A stretch of 64,000 bases of DNA, taken from an uncultured Gammaproteobacteria bacterium. Lineage in GTDB: Bacteria > Pseudomonadota > Gammaproteobacteria > GCA-001735895. The stretch covers positions 204,281 through 268,280 of the forward strand of contig CAMYLU010000001.1 in the NCBI GenBank assembly GCA_947259485.1. The letters are read 5' to 3'. The number at the start of each line of letters is the position of its first letter. Position 1 is the stretch's first letter. Of this stretch, positions 9,606 to 18,918 are shown in pieces. The notes under the pieces were generated by a model. That model searched no databases. It saw nothing but the letters and a program-made list of their open reading frames with translations, and had not been told where the DNA came from. The translations under genes and the position numbers were made by a program.

Positions 9606-9710
9606 ATGGAGTTGACTGCCGATCAACAGAATATAACCCGCATTACCAAAAACTGGTTACAATTCCCCATCCAGGTCACCATGGCCTGGTTTTACGTTAG
9701 ACACGGTTAG
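9606..9710 (+). CDS. Possible 34-residue small ORF upstream of quinone oxidoreductase
   Basis: The ATG at 9606 opens 34 codons ending in TAG at 9708-9710, 17 bases before the next gene. A purine-rich AGGTGACGGGG precedes the start. The product begins MELTADQQNITRITK and ends in a hydrophobic-aromatic stretch (TMAWFYVRHG). No family is recognised. It could be a leader peptide or chance; a small hairpin, CCAGG/CCTGG at 9671-9689, lies inside it. Confidence 0.3.
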   Translation: MELTADQQNITRITKNWLQFPIQVTMAWFYVRHG

Positions 9711-9727
9711 TTCCGGGGAGGGGGAAG

Positions 9728-10693
9728 ATGCGTGCCTGGAAATGTGTAACCTGGGGAGGGCCAAACTACCTGGAACTGGGTAGTGTGTCTGAACCTGAAT
9801 GCGATGCCGGGCAGGTAGAAATTACGGTTAACGCCTGCGGCGTAAACTTTGCTGACTTGTTGCTGATTTCAGGGCAATTCCAGGTGCGACCCGAACTCCC
9901 CTTTGTCCCGGGCATGGAAGTTTCTGGAAGAATCACCCGGCTAGGGCCGGATTGCGAAATGTTTAGCCTCGGTCAAAAGGCGGCTGCCTACGTAAAACAT
10001 GGCGGCTACGCGGAAAAGGTGGTCGCACCCGTTAGCCAGGTTACTTCGATTCCCGAATCAATTCCGCTGCCGGTTGCCGCTGCTTTCCCGGTTTCCTATG
10101 GATCCGCGGAACTTGCACTTGACAGGGCCGGATTGGCTGCCGGTGAAGTTGTTGTCATTGGGGGTGCTGCAGGGGCTGTTGGTACGGCTTGTATAGAACT
10201 GGCCAAGCAACGCGGTGCGGATGTAATCGCCTGTGTTGGCGACAATGCAAAAGAAGCAATAGCCCGGGCCTGTGGGGCGGATCAAATTGTTTCATCCCAT
10301 TCCCGGCGCCTTTACGACGATTTACGTGAAATCGCCCCGGATGGGGTAAACGTGATCATCGATCCTGTGGGTGGAATCTTTTTTGAAGAATCACTGCGGG
10401 CACTGGGCTATGGTGGCCGGGTTGTTTCGCTAGGTTTCGCTTCCGGTAAAATACCCAGTATCCGCCTGAATCACTTCCTGGTCAGGCATCAAAGCCTTGT
10501 CGGCTCGTCGTTCGGGCTCACCTGCGTCAAGGATCCCGATCGTATATCCGCAAAATGGCCGCTGCTGGCGGAAATGCTGGAGGCCGGACATATCAATCCA
10601 AGAGTCAGCCAGACAAGGTCGTTTGCAGAGCTGCCGAAAGCCCTGCAGCTGTTGAAAGATCGCAAGGTAGCCGGGCGTATCGTAATAAGCTGA
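9728..10693 (+). CDS. NADPH:quinone oxidoreductase family protein (zinc-independent MDR)
   Basis: This is a medium-chain dehydrogenase/reductase of the quinone oxidoreductase type, 321 residues. It has the N-terminal GroES-like fold with VNACGVNFADLLLISGQF and LPFVPGMEVSGRI, then the nucleotide-binding motif GGAAGAVGTACIELAKQRGA near residues 144-163, and DPVGGIFFEESLRALGYGGRVVSLG. The structural and catalytic zinc-binding cysteines of alcohol dehydrogenases are absent, as expected for this subgroup. A GGGGAGGGGG ribosome site precedes the ATG. The substrate is unknown; such proteins reduce quinones or enoyl compounds with NADPH. It converges with the SRPBCC gene. Confidence 0.88.
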   Translation: MRAWKCVTWGGPNYLELGSVSEPECDAGQVEITVNACGVNFADLLLISGQFQVRPELPFVPGMEVSGRITRLGPDCEMFSLGQKAAAYVKHGGYAEKVVAPVSQVTSIPESIPLPVAAAFPVSYGSAELALDRAGLAAGEVVVIGGAAGAVGTACIELAKQRGADVIACVGDNAKEAIARACGADQIVSSHSRRLYDDLREIAPDGVNVIIDPVGGIFFEESLRALGYGGRVVSLGFASGKIPSIRLNHFLVRHQSLVGSSFGLTCVKDPDRISAKWPLLAEMLEAGHINPRVSQTRSFAELPKALQLLKDRKVAGRIVIS

Positions 10694-10704
10694 AGCCGAT
10701 GGCT

Positions 10705-11691
10705 TCACAGCACTGGAATATAAAGGTCGGTCGAGAACTGGTTGCCGTCGGTAATCCTGGTTGCGTCACCGAGGTATATTTCAATTGCGGGCCGCGTGCT
10801 GTCGAGCTTGATCTTATGCATACGGCAATGACTGTGTAATGCATACCATCCGAGCGGGAGAAAACCGAGTTCACCGCGCAGGGTCATTTTAAAATACAGC
10901 CCCCCTTTGAACTCATGCCGCTTGTAATTCGATAGCGGGGTACTATTGCCGACCGGAACGGCAACCTCTGCCTGGTATTGCGATGCCATGGGATCGAATT
11001 GATGATACAGGGTTAATGCAAGGCCAACCTTATCGGAACCGATGGCCTGCAGCGTTTCGATGCTCGATCGGCGCGCTGTCTCGAGTTGACGCAGGTTTCC
11101 ATTGCACGGAATCGCCCAGTAGTTAAACGCCTCCAGCTCTTCGCGACCGACAAACTCAAGTTCGGGGTGTGGCGATGCGGCATTCATGTAGCCACTCAGC
11201 AGCGCCAGGCCGAGTTCGTAGTCTCGCTCGATCATCGGCACCATTCGCTGCGCCATGAATCGAAACAGGAATGGCATACTTCCGTTCATTTCCCAGCTTA
11301 CCAGGGTGCTTCCATCCCGCGCTTCGAACTCCCAGTTGACCTCGTTCACCGACTTGAAGGGACGTAAAAACTCGATTTGCTGCCTGATGCCGGCACCGGG
11401 CTTTATTTCAAGATGCGTCAGCTTACCGGCGCCGACCACCTTGCCGTCCCAGCTGTAAAACCCGTTTTCTTGCGCGTAGTTTTCACTATAGGTGATTTTG
11501 GTCTCGGGCTCGTGCATCAACCAGGGGCTCCATTCGGGCCAGGATTTGAAATCCACGATTGCGGCAAAAACCGAATCCAGCGGTGCGTCAATCTCGCGGC
11601 TGCGCCTGGCCTGGAAATTACCGTCAAGGGTGGCGAGGTAGATCAGTGCAGCGAGCAGGATGGCAACGACAACGCCAAGAATTATCCACAT
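10705..11691 (-). CDS. Membrane-anchored SRPBCC domain plus GyrI-like domain protein
   Basis: The 328 residues start with one transmembrane helix (about residues 2-22), followed by an SRPBCC/polyketide-cyclase-type domain (about 33-170, with IDAPLDSVFAAIVDFKSWPEWSPWL) and a C-terminal GyrI/AraC-effector-like domain (about 180-328, beginning FVGREELEAFNYWAIPCNG). Both are hydrophobic small-molecule-binding folds. No DNA-binding part is present, so it is not a regulator by itself. Its start overlaps the end of the FetB-like gene by 10 bases, so it is translated from the same leftward transcript. The function is unknown. Confidence 0.78.
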   Translation of the reverse strand: MWIILGVVVAILLAALIYLATLDGNFQARRSREIDAPLDSVFAAIVDFKSWPEWSPWLMHEPETKITYSENYAQENGFYSWDGKVVGAGKLTHLEIKPGAGIRQQIEFLRPFKSVNEVNWEFEARDGSTLVSWEMNGSMPFLFRFMAQRMVPMIERDYELGLALLSGYMNAASPHPELEFVGREELEAFNYWAIPCNGNLRQLETARRSSIETLQAIGSDKVGLALTLYHQFDPMASQYQAEVAVPVGNSTPLSNYKRHEFKGGLYFKMTLRGELGFLPLGWYALHSHCRMHKIKLDSTRPAIEIYLGDATRITDGNQFSTDLYIPVL

Positions 11692-12413
11692 GTATCGACT
11701 CCGGTTTCAGCGGTTTTTTGTCTGCATTGTGTGCGTATCAGCCATAGGAACAGGGCGGCCGAAATGCCGGCGGAACTGAAAATCATACACATCACGATAA
11801 TCTGGTAACGCGCAGCGATCAGTGGCGAGGTCCCCGCCAGGATCTGGCCGGTCATCATGCCGGGTAGCGATACCAGGCCAACCGCCAGTAATGAATTTGT
11901 AATTGGAATCAGCGCTGCCTGGAAAGCGATACTGCGCGCCCGTGCGTAATCGTTATGATGTTCCAGCTCGCTGTAAAGACGTTCACCGGCCAGGCTGACG
12001 CTATTCATCGAATTGGAAAAAATCATTCCGGCAAGCGGGATCAATATTGCAGGCTGGTACCAGGGCTCGGCGTGTAGGACTCCCTGGCTAATCAACACCA
12101 GGTTGAAGATACCGCCCACGGCAATTGCGCCCACGCTGCAAGCTAGCAGTGTTGAACGCTTTACCGGCAGCGGGCCCAGCGCGATCCAGCTTGCCGCAAG
12201 TAACATAAAGCTGAGTACTGCCAGGATGATCCATTGATTATTGGCATGAAAGATGAATTCCAGCGTGTAACCGATAAGCATCAGCTGTATCAGCATGCGC
12301 AGGATTGCGATAGCGGCATTTTTAAGACTGGTGGACCAGTAATAAATGATGACCAGGGTAACCAGAACCGGGATGAATGCGATCGAAATATCAACCAGCG
12401 TTATTTCATACAC
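11682..12413 (-). CDS. FetB/UPF0014-family ABC transporter permease (orphan)
   Basis: This is an integral membrane protein of 243 residues with about six or seven hydrophobic helices, matching the FetB (YbbM) permease family, which with the ATPase FetA exports iron in E. coli. Characteristic segments are RMLIQLMLIGYTLEFIF, IPLAGMIFSNSMNSVSLAGERL and LPGMMTGQILAGTSPL. The GTG start shares one base with the stop of the upstream hypothetical gene. No FetA-type ATPase gene lies next to it: the downstream partner is the SRPBCC protein. The ATPase must be elsewhere, or the protein works differently. Confidence 0.82.
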   Translation of the reverse strand: MYEITLVDISIAFIPVLVTLVIIYYWSTSLKNAAIAILRMLIQLMLIGYTLEFIFHANNQWIILAVLSFMLLAASWIALGPLPVKRSTLLACSVGAIAVGGIFNLVLISQGVLHAEPWYQPAILIPLAGMIFSNSMNSVSLAGERLYSELEHHNDYARARSIAFQAALIPITNSLLAVGLVSLPGMMTGQILAGTSPLIAARYQIIVMCMIFSSAGISAALFLWLIRTQCRQKTAETGVDTCG

Positions 12414-12796
12414 TAGCGGTAATCATCCCAATATTTGTTGGTATCTTGATGTGGGAACTGCAGAATTTCGCCATCTTCCTGTTGAAACTCGGTCACGTCA
12501 ATTTGCATGTTGCCGCGCGCATTTTCTTCGACAAAACCGAATATGCTATTGCGCAGCGTTAATAGCAACGAATTATCCATCTCGAAATCGAGTTCGCCAA
12601 GTAACTCTGTCACAATTTCTAAACTCAGTTTGTCGAGAGAATAGATAATGTGGGCACCGCTCTTGCTAGACTGAGATGCAAGCAGAATGCCGTCGATTTC
12701 AATCAGTACCTCGCAAGCGGCCCTGGCCTGGCAGGCTGGATCGTCGCTTTGCTTGAGGTAAATGCGGCGACATCGATAGCGGTCCGCGTCTTCCAT
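12413..12796 (-). CDS. Hypothetical protein between prmC and the FetB-like gene
   Basis: An acidic protein of 127 residues with no recognised family. Its ATG follows the end of prmC by 12 bases and its stop shares one base with the GTG of the permease gene, so it belongs to the same transcript. It begins MEDADRYRCRRIYLKQSDDP and has a central segment, AACEVLIEIDGILLASQSS, that could form a beta-rich fold. Four cysteines lie in the first third. It has no signal peptide or membrane helix. Confidence 0.7.
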   Translation of the reverse strand: MEDADRYRCRRIYLKQSDDPACQARAACEVLIEIDGILLASQSSKSGAHIIYSLDKLSLEIVTELLGELDFEMDNSLLLTLRNSIFGFVEENARGNMQIDVTEFQQEDGEILQFPHQDTNKYWDDYR

Positions 12797-12808
12797 GGAT
12801 TATAAAGA

Positions 12809-13672
12809 CTACGCTGCGGAATTTTGGTTTTCAACCAGTTTGGCCACGCTGGTGCGCGGTAGATTGTTATAATCGGTGACACAGCGAATTTCGCTGAAAC
12901 CCTGTGCTTTTAGCAGATCGGCAACCATGGCCTGCTGGTCATAACCATGCTCCACTATCAGGTATCCGCCGTTAACCAGGTAGCCCGGGGCGTGACTCAC
13001 TATCTGCTCCAGTGCTTCAAGTCCGGTGGTGCCCGGGGTTAACGCCAGTCCGGGTTCGGCGGGTAAATCACCCTGTGTCAAAAAAGGATGGTTTGCGGCG
13101 ATATAGGGTGGATTTGAAACGATCAGATCAAACACCGTTCCTTGCGCAAGCTGCCGGTACCAGTCAGATTCGATAAATTCGACCTCGACACCATGACGAA
13201 CCGCGTTATCTCGAGCCAACACCAGGCAATCCGGGTCGACATCGGTGGCGAGAACGCTGGCCAGGGGGCGCTGTTTTTTCAAAGTTATCGCGATAATCCC
13301 GCTGCCGGTACCCAGGTCGCAAACGCGATATGTTGCCGCGATCGGAATCTGTTCTAAAGCAAGTTCAACCAGTAACTCGGTTTCCGGCCTGGGTACCAGT
13401 GCCGCCGGAGTCATCGTAAATTCCATCGAATAGAATTCGCGACTGCCAAGCAGGTAGGCAACCGGAGTGGGCTCGAGTCTTTTTTGCACCAGTTGCTGAT
13501 ATTTCTGCCAGCAGGACTGGCTTAGTTCCTGCTCGGGTCGCCCGTAGAGATAACTGCGCGGCTTATCGAGGCAATAAGCCAGTAATAACTCGGCGTCCAG
13601 GCGTGCTGTTTCGCTGCAGGCCGAGATAAGGTCTCTTCCCCAGCGGAGGGCGTCATCGATTCGTTCACTCAT
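12809..13672 (-). CDS. prmC: Release-factor glutamine methyltransferase PrmC
   Basis: PrmC methylates the glutamine of the GGQ motif in release factors RF1 and RF2, using S-adenosylmethionine. The 287-residue product matches the family (E. coli 277). The N-terminal helical domain carries ARLDAELLLAYCLDKPRSYLY, the SAM site reads CDLGTGSGIIAITL near residues 118-131, and the catalytic NPPYI motif lies near residue 186. The gene is downstream of prfA, its substrate, but separated from it by a 349-base gap holding a palindromic repeat, where most relatives have the two genes nearly touching. Confidence 0.96.
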   Translation of the reverse strand: MSERIDDALRWGRDLISACSETARLDAELLLAYCLDKPRSYLYGRPEQELSQSCWQKYQQLVQKRLEPTPVAYLLGSREFYSMEFTMTPAALVPRPETELLVELALEQIPIAATYRVCDLGTGSGIIAITLKKQRPLASVLATDVDPDCLVLARDNAVRHGVEVEFIESDWYRQLAQGTVFDLIVSNPPYIAANHPFLTQGDLPAEPGLALTPGTTGLEALEQIVSHAPGYLVNGGYLIVEHGYDQQAMVADLLKAQGFSEIRCVTDYNNLPRTSVAKLVENQNSAA

Positions 13673-14021
13673 GGAATATGAACTTGTTCACTATAGAAAA
13701 TCCCTGGAATCATCTATAAGTTACCTGTGTACATCAATATCTCCTCCCCCGATCTATTGATGATATCACGTGGCCAGGGACGGCCTTTTTTTTCTGCCGC
13801 TTCCAGTGTCGCGATAGCGGCGTTAAAAATTCCCACAAAACGCTCGCATACTTGTATGTATGCTCGCGCTATTGTGGGAGTTTTTGCCTTGCTCTCACAA
13901 CACTGGAAGCGGCAGAAATATTCCACTCCCAAGGCGTCATCTCCGTGAAAGCAGGGATCTTGCAGCAGACGCCACTATTAATTATTCGATAAGTGTTAAA
14001 CAGTTTCCGGGACGATCCGAA
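13673..14021. other. Gap between prfA and prmC
   Basis: This is a 349-base gap inside what is normally a tight prfA-prmC operon. Apart from the nested palindrome at 13791-13918, no ORF with a credible start is seen. On the leftward strand a TATAGT hexamer (13696-13701) could serve as a -10 box for a separate prmC promoter, but there is no good -35. Confidence 0.45.
13791..13918. repeat. Nested palindromic repeat element in the prfA-prmC gap
   Basis: A perfect 19-base inverted repeat (13791-13809 and 13900-13918, starting TTTCTGCCGC) encloses a second one of 13 out of 14 bases (13825-13838 and 13872-13885) and a central small stem, GCATAC-TTGTAT-GTATGC, at 13846-13863. The whole could fold into one long hairpin. 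It has the size and shape of a small non-autonomous (MITE or REP-like) element. A related architecture occurs at 23702-23830: both contain CGCGAT(A/T)GCGGCGTT, then 21 bases, then an 18-base central hairpin. Confidence 0.7.
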
Positions 14022-15122
14022 TTAGTTGAGGCCGCCTTCATCGTTGCTGAGGTTGGTGAGTTGTTCTGCCTGGTATTCGTGCATCAGCGGGTCTACGACC
14101 TGGCCGAGGTTGCCCTGCATGATTTCATCGAGTTTATAAAGGGTGAGATTGATGCGGTGATCGGTCAATCTGCCCTGGGGGAAATTATAGGTGCGAATAC
14201 GTTCCGAGCGATCACCACCGCCGACCAGGGACTTGCGTTCCGCGGCTTGCTCTGCATCCTGCTTTTGCTTTTCGGCGTCATAGATTCGAGCCTGCAATAA
14301 TGACATGGCACGGGCCCTGTTCTTGTGCTGCGATCGTTCATCCTGGCATTCAACCACGGTTCCGGTGGGAATATGCGTCAGCCGAATCGCCGAGTCGGTT
14401 TTATTGACATGCTGGCCGCCGGCACCCGAGGCTCGAAAAGTATCGATGCGCAAATCAGCAGGGTTTATTTCAATCATCTGTATTTCGTCGCTTTCCGGAA
14501 TAATCGCTACGGTCGCGGCAGAAGTGTGTACGCGTCCCTGTGACTCGGTTTCTGGCACGCGTTGGACGCGGTGTGCCCCGGACTCGAACTTCAGATGCGA
14601 GTAAGCACCATTACCAACAATGCGTGCAATAATTTCCTTGTAGCCACCATGTTCACCCTCGTTACTGTTTAGTACCTCCAGCTGCCATTTTTTCGATTCG
14701 GCGTAGCGGCTGTACATGCGAAACAGGTCGCCGGCGAAAATAGCGGCCTCGTCGCCACCGGTGCCCGCCCGGATTTCGAGGAATACATTGGCGTTATCGT
14801 TGGGATCCTTCGGCAATAAAAGCTTTTGTAGTTCGATTTCGAGGACTTCGATTTTACCGCTGTTGTCGGCGATTTCCTCCTCGGCAAGTTCCCTGAGCTC
14901 GACGTCCTCTTCGTTCAACATTTCGCGAGCGGACGCAAGCTCTGTCTGAGCTTGCTGCAAGCGGTTGAAGTTTGTTACGACATCTTCCAGTTGTGCATAT
15001 TCCATCGACAGGTTTCGAAACTGCTCCTGGTCATTGATAACTGCAATATCAGCCAGCATTCCGGCGATCTCTTCGTGCCTGGCGCACAGTGCCTCCAACT
15101 TGTTAAGCAACGATTCTTTCAT
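14022..15122 (-). CDS. prfA: Peptide chain release factor 1
   Basis: RF1 releases the finished peptide at UAA and UAG codons. The 366 residues show the PxT stop-recognition region in [23 protein letters not shown] (about residues 180-202) and the catalytic GGQ motif in [15 protein letters not shown] near residues 230-244. The SPF tripeptide of RF2 is absent, confirming RF1. It follows hemA by 4 bases on the same strand, and prmC, which methylates its GGQ glutamine, lies downstream. Confidence 0.97.
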   Translation of the reverse strand: MKESLLNKLEALCARHEEIAGMLADIAVINDQEQFRNLSMEYAQLEDVVTNFNRLQQAQTELASAREMLNEEDVELRELAEEEIADNSGKIEVLEIELQKLLLPKDPNDNANVFLEIRAGTGGDEAAIFAGDLFRMYSRYAESKKWQLEVLNSNEGEHGGYKEIIARIVGNGAYSHLKFESGAHRVQRVPETESQGRVHTSAATVAIIPESDEIQMIEINPADLRIDTFRASGAGGQHVNKTDSAIRLTHIPTGTVVECQDERSQHKNRARAMSLLQARIYDAEKQKQDAEQAAERKSLVGGGDRSERIRTYNFPQGRLTDHRINLTLYKLDEIMQGNLGQVVDPLMHEYQAEQLTNLSNDEGGLN

Positions 15123-15126
15123 GACC

Positions 15127-16383
15127 TTATTGCGAGTCGGGTGTGATCAGCGATTTGAGCAACTCGATGCGCTCTTCATCTTCGTTTTGCAGTGCCTTGC
15201 GCATTTCGAGGGTCGGCCTGTGCATCAGTTTGTTGGTAATTTCGTTGGCGAGTCGCTGAATCGCTTCCTCAGGATCGGATGCCTGTTTCAGTTGCAGCAG
15301 GGCCTTTTCGATTGCCTGTTGTTTTATCAGGTCGGCGCTATCACGCATTTGCCGGATATGGTCGGCCGACTGGTGGGTCTTAAGCCACTGGTCGAACATC
15401 GTGACCTCGAGATTGACAATTTCCAGGGCGGCCTCGGCGGCCAGTTCTCGTCCGCGTAAATTCTCATCTACCACCGTCTTTAAATCATCCACGCTATAAA
15501 GATAAATGTCCTGCAGCGTTCCGACCTCGGCTTCGATGTCGCGCGGAACGGCAAGATCGACCATAAAAATGGGTCGATGTTTACGCTTCTTCAACGCGGA
15601 CTCAGTGGCACCTTTACCCAGAATCGGTAGTTGACTTGCGGTCGAGGAAATGACGATATCGGCTTGCGCCAGTTGCTCCGGGACGGTATTAATCTGCACC
15701 GCGTCGGCACCGATCTGATCGGCTAGAATCTGTGCACGCTCTACACTGCGATTGGCGATCGTCATGGAACCGATCTGCTGGCTTTTCAAATGACGGGAAA
15801 CCAGTTCTATGGTTTCACCGGCACCAATTAGCAAGGCGTGTAATTCATTGAGCTTACCGAAAATCTGCTTCGACAGGCTTACCGCGGCGAACGCAACCGA
15901 TACCGGGTTGGATCCGATCTCGGTGTCGGTGCGTACCCGCTTGGCAACGCTGAACGAGTGCTGGAACAGGCGGTCAAGAATCGAGTTAATCGAGTTGCCG
16001 CCACGTGCCTGATCATAAGATTCCTTGAGCTGTCCCAGGATCTGGGGCTCGCCAAGCACCATCGAATCAAGCCCGGATGCAACGCGAAACAGGTGGCGTG
16101 CGACTTCCCGGTCGCTATGCTGATAGATAAAAGGGGCAAGGCCATTTTCGTTGATGCCGTGATGGGCTGTGAGCCAGTGCATGATGGTATCGCTGCAATC
16201 CGAGGATGTGTCGCAATATATTTCGGTGCGGTTACAGGTCGATACGATAACCGATTCATTTATGGCAGGAATGTCCTGTAGTTCGTGCAAAGCATGGCGC
16301 ATTTGCCCGGGTGCAAATGCGACTTTTTCTCGTATATCAACCGGTGCGGTTAAATGATTAATGCCAAGCGACAATAAGGCCAT
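15127..16383 (-). CDS. hemA: Glutamyl-tRNA reductase
   Basis: HemA reduces glutamyl-tRNA(Glu) to glutamate-1-semialdehyde, the first committed step of tetrapyrrole synthesis. I place the start at the ATG at 16383, giving [20 protein letters not shown] and 418 residues, exactly the E. coli length; an upstream start at 16455 adds 24 residues unlike the family. Visible features are the catalytic cysteine in [12 protein letters not shown] near residue 50, [18 protein letters not shown], the NADPH-binding GAGETIELV and the C-terminal dimerisation helices. The first gene of the leftward hemA-prfA-prmC block. Confidence 0.96.
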   Translation of the reverse strand: MALLSLGINHLTAPVDIREKVAFAPGQMRHALHELQDIPAINESVIVSTCNRTEIYCDTSSDCSDTIMHWLTAHHGINENGLAPFIYQHSDREVARHLFRVASGLDSMVLGEPQILGQLKESYDQARGGNSINSILDRLFQHSFSVAKRVRTDTEIGSNPVSVAFAAVSLSKQIFGKLNELHALLIGAGETIELVSRHLKSQQIGSMTIANRSVERAQILADQIGADAVQINTVPEQLAQADIVISSTASQLPILGKGATESALKKRKHRPIFMVDLAVPRDIEAEVGTLQDIYLYSVDDLKTVVDENLRGRELAAEAALEIVNLEVTMFDQWLKTHQSADHIRQMRDSADLIKQQAIEKALLQLKQASDPEEAIQRLANEITNKLMHRPTLEMRKALQNEDEERIELLKSLITPDSQ

Positions 16384-16472
16384 GTTCAGGGAAGGTTCCG
16401 TGCCAACAGTCAATTTTCGGGCATAAACCTGCCAAATACAACATTCGTGGAACAAATCATGCTAAATACAAT

Positions 16473-16502
16473 CCTATACTGAAATGCTACACTCATTGTA
16501 AA
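16473..16502 (-). promoter_or_regulatory. Candidate sigma-70 promoter for hemA
   Basis: On the minus strand TTTACA (16497-16502) and TATAGG (16473-16478) are separated by 18 bases, giving a leader of roughly 80 bases before the hemA ATG. The match to consensus is moderate, 5/6 and 4/6. Confidence 0.35.
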
Positions 16503-16509
16503 TTCTCTT

Positions 16510-18258
16510 GTGGAAATCGGATTGAATTTTATCAAGCTTATAATTCGCCCTGTTTTTGTCTTGATGAGCCTACTGGTTGCGGCTTGTGCCGGACTACCGC
16601 AGATGTCATCGAAATCTCCGGCCCCGCTTGAATCCCAGCCGGTTCAGATAAATACCCTGGGCTCACAGCAAGACGCGGTTGCCGATGCCTCGTATGCACT
16701 GATGGTAGCCGAAATCGCCTTAAACCAGGGTGATACGGAGCTTGCGATCAAGCATTATCTTGAACTTGCGAAATTACAGGAAAATCCCGACATAGCCGAA
16801 CGCGCGGTGCGAGTCGCGGTTTACGGACAAGACCTTGAAGCCGCAATCGAGGCGGCTCAACGCTGGATCGATCTGGATCCTAAACGAGTTGAATCGCGAC
16901 AGGTGATTGCCGCGATTTATATTCGCCAGGACAATATTCCTGAAGCGTTTAACTATATCAATAGCTTGATTCAGACCAGCGAACTGGAAGACTCCCAGTT
17001 ATTTCCACCGCTGCTTGGGCTGTTGGCACGTGAAAAAAATGCCAACACGGTCCTTGCCGTGACTCAGCGCCTCGCCAGAGAAAATCCATCTCGCGCCTAT
17101 GCGCAGTATTTGCATGGCATGTTGGCCGCGCAAAATGGACGTCCGGAAGAGGCGCTTAAATACTTCAATCGCTCGATTGCACTGGCCGAAATAGAGGGCG
17201 TGCATTCCGCCCGCGCCAGGATTTTACTCAAGCTGGGAAGATCTGACGAAGCCGTGGTAAGCCTGCAAAAGGCGGTGCAAAAAAATCCCGATGATCAGGG
17301 TTTACGGCTTACTTACGCACGCTTGCTGGTCGATATCAAGGAGTATGAAAAAGCGCGCAGAGAATTTGAAAAACTCCACCAGGCCTCACCTGAAGATGCC
17401 GAGTTGCTTTTCACGCTTGGCCTGTTGTCGCTCGAGTCGCAGCGTCTGGACGATGCTGAAAAGTACATGATGATGCTGGTCAGGCTCAAGCAGCGTGAGG
17501 GCGAAGCGCAGTATTATCTCGGGCGCATTTACGAGAATCGCAAACAATACGAGGCTGCAATCGACTGGTACCGGGAGGTGCACGTTGGAGAATATAAGTT
17601 TGACGCGCGGCTGCGTATTGCAGATATGCTCGGAATCTCGGGCCGCACCGAGGAGGCCATCGAGCATCTCGACGCAATGCTTAAGGGCAGCCAGTCAGAT
17701 GGATCGCTGGTGCGGATTTATATCACCAAGGGGGAGCTGTTGCGCAGTGCGCGACGTTACGAGCAGGCGTTAGAGGTTTTTAATACCGCCCTTGGTATCG
17801 TACCCGGTAATAGCGATCTCTTGTATTCGCGCGCACTGGTGGCTGAAAAACTGGGGCGTATTGATCTGCTCGAGGCAGATATACGGACCATTTTGAAAAC
17901 CGAGCCGGACAACGCCCATGCACTTAACGCGCTGGGTTTTACGCTTGCCGATCAGACCGATCGTTATCAAGAAGCCTATGGTTATATCAAACGCGCCATT
18001 GAAATAATGCCTGACGATGCCGCCATCATCGATAGCTGGGGATGGGTTCATTATCGCCTGGGCGAGTATGACAAGGCCATCGGCCTGTTACGCAAGGCGC
18101 TATCGCATTTTAACGATGCGGAGATTGCCGCGCATCTCGGTGAGGTTCTCTGGGTTAGTGGTAACCAGGAAGAAGCGACCAGCATATGGAAAGAGGCGCT
18201 CGAAAAATCTCCCAACGATCCTATGCTGCAGGAAGTAATGCAGCGATTTATCCCCTGA
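16510..18258 (+). CDS. TPR-repeat lipoprotein upstream of lolB
   Basis: A 582-residue protein with a GTG start, a lipoprotein signal ending LMSLLVAACAG (lipid-modified Cys near residue 27) and then tetratricopeptide repeats across almost the whole length (for example YALMVAEIALNQGDTELAIKHYLELA, ALNALGFTLADQTDRYQEAYGYIKRAIEI, YRLGEYDKAIGLLRKAL). It is expected at the inner face of the outer membrane or in the periplasm as a protein-interaction scaffold. A TPR lipoprotein between hemA and lolB is known in Pseudomonas. Its end overlaps or touches the start of lolB, suggesting coupling. Confidence 0.88.
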   Translation: MEIGLNFIKLIIRPVFVLMSLLVAACAGLPQMSSKSPAPLESQPVQINTLGSQQDAVADASYALMVAEIALNQGDTELAIKHYLELAKLQENPDIAERAVRVAVYGQDLEAAIEAAQRWIDLDPKRVESRQVIAAIYIRQDNIPEAFNYINSLIQTSELEDSQLFPPLLGLLAREKNANTVLAVTQRLARENPSRAYAQYLHGMLAAQNGRPEEALKYFNRSIALAEIEGVHSARARILLKLGRSDEAVVSLQKAVQKNPDDQGLRLTYARLLVDIKEYEKARREFEKLHQASPEDAELLFTLGLLSLESQRLDDAEKYMMMLVRLKQREGEAQYYLGRIYENRKQYEAAIDWYREVHVGEYKFDARLRIADMLGISGRTEEAIEHLDAMLKGSQSDGSLVRIYITKGELLRSARRYEQALEVFNTALGIVPGNSDLLYSRALVAEKLGRIDLLEADIRTILKTEPDNAHALNALGFTLADQTDRYQEAYGYIKRAIEIMPDDAAIIDSWGWVHYRLGEYDKAIGLLRKALSHFNDAEIAAHLGEVLWVSGNQEEATSIWKEALEKSPNDPMLQEVMQRFIP

Positions 18259-18272
18259 TATTCTTCTACAGC

Positions 18273-18917
18273 TTGCTGCGCCCCGTCTCCTTTGCTTGCG
18301 CCGTATTGGCAATCGCTGGTTGTAGTCAATTTGCCAGCCTTGAGGAGCGTCAGCAAGCACAAGCAATTTGGGCTAGTCAGCAACAGGTATTGGCACGATA
18401 CAGCGACTGGGATATGCATTCCAGGGCCGTCATCAGACTCGAATCCGGGGTCTATAATGTCGGTATTCGCTGGCGACGAGATACCGACGGATCCATGATG
18501 CTGTTGGAAGCGCCTTTCGGGCAGGGTGTTTTTCGCATTGAGTCTGAACCGGGTGAGCCCTATCGACTAAGGCTGCCCGATGGGCGGGTTTTCGAGAATC
18601 TTTCTGCGGAAGCACTGCTGGAGGACGTGATTGGCTGGTCGCTGCCGATCGAAGGGCTCGACTACTGGATCCGCGGAATGCCACGACCCAGGAGCGACTA
18701 TTCGCATCGCGTTAGGGCAGATGGTCGTACCAGGTCCATTAAGCAGGACCAGTGGGAGATTAGCTACCTCGACTACTTCGAGCAGCAGGAAGATTCGCGG
18801 TTGCCGCGCAAGATCAAACTGGCGAACGATACAATAACCGTCAAGCTGATAGTAGAGCGTTGGCAGCCACCTAAGCAGGGTGCTTCCGGGTCCGATCTTT
18901 TTCCCGATTTTAACTAG
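18273..18917 (+). CDS. lolB: Outer-membrane lipoprotein receptor LolB
   Basis: LolB takes lipoproteins from the periplasmic carrier LolA and inserts them in the outer membrane. The lipobox AIAGCSQ is clear. Starting at TTG 18273 gives a normal 17-residue signal (LRPVSFACAVLAIAGC) and 214 residues, near the E. coli length of 207. An ATG at 18186 is in frame but would put 46 residues before the lipobox and overlap the TPR gene by 73 bases. No good ribosome site is visible, so translation may depend on coupling to the preceding stop at 18256. Later blocks (WDMHSRAVIRLESG, LLEAPFGQGVFRIE, GWSLPIEGLDYWIRG) fit LolB. Confidence 0.88.
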   Translation: MLRPVSFACAVLAIAGCSQFASLEERQQAQAIWASQQQVLARYSDWDMHSRAVIRLESGVYNVGIRWRRDTDGSMMLLEAPFGQGVFRIESEPGEPYRLRLPDGRVFENLSAEALLEDVIGWSLPIEGLDYWIRGMPRPRSDYSHRVRADGRTRSIKQDQWEISYLDYFEQQEDSRLPRKIKLANDTITVKLIVERWQPPKQGASGSDLFPDFN

Positions 18918-18918
18918 C

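Larger units (their letters stand above)
9140..9727. other. AT-rich non-coding region with phased A-tracts and palindromes
   Basis: A gap of nearly 600 bases much richer in A+T than its surroundings. Three T-runs of 7-8 bases separated by AAA repeat every 11 bases at 9239-9270, close to the helical repeat, so the DNA is probably intrinsically curved. An imperfect palindrome with arms of 12-13 bases (TTTGTAAAATATA and TATATTTACAAA) spans 9394-9421, and a second inverted repeat (AGGTTA, 8 bases, TAACCT) spans 9430-9449. TATAAT at 9473-9478 is followed by a strong terminator. The arrangement suggests regulator binding sites and possibly a short untranslated transcript ending near 9525. Confidence 0.6.
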
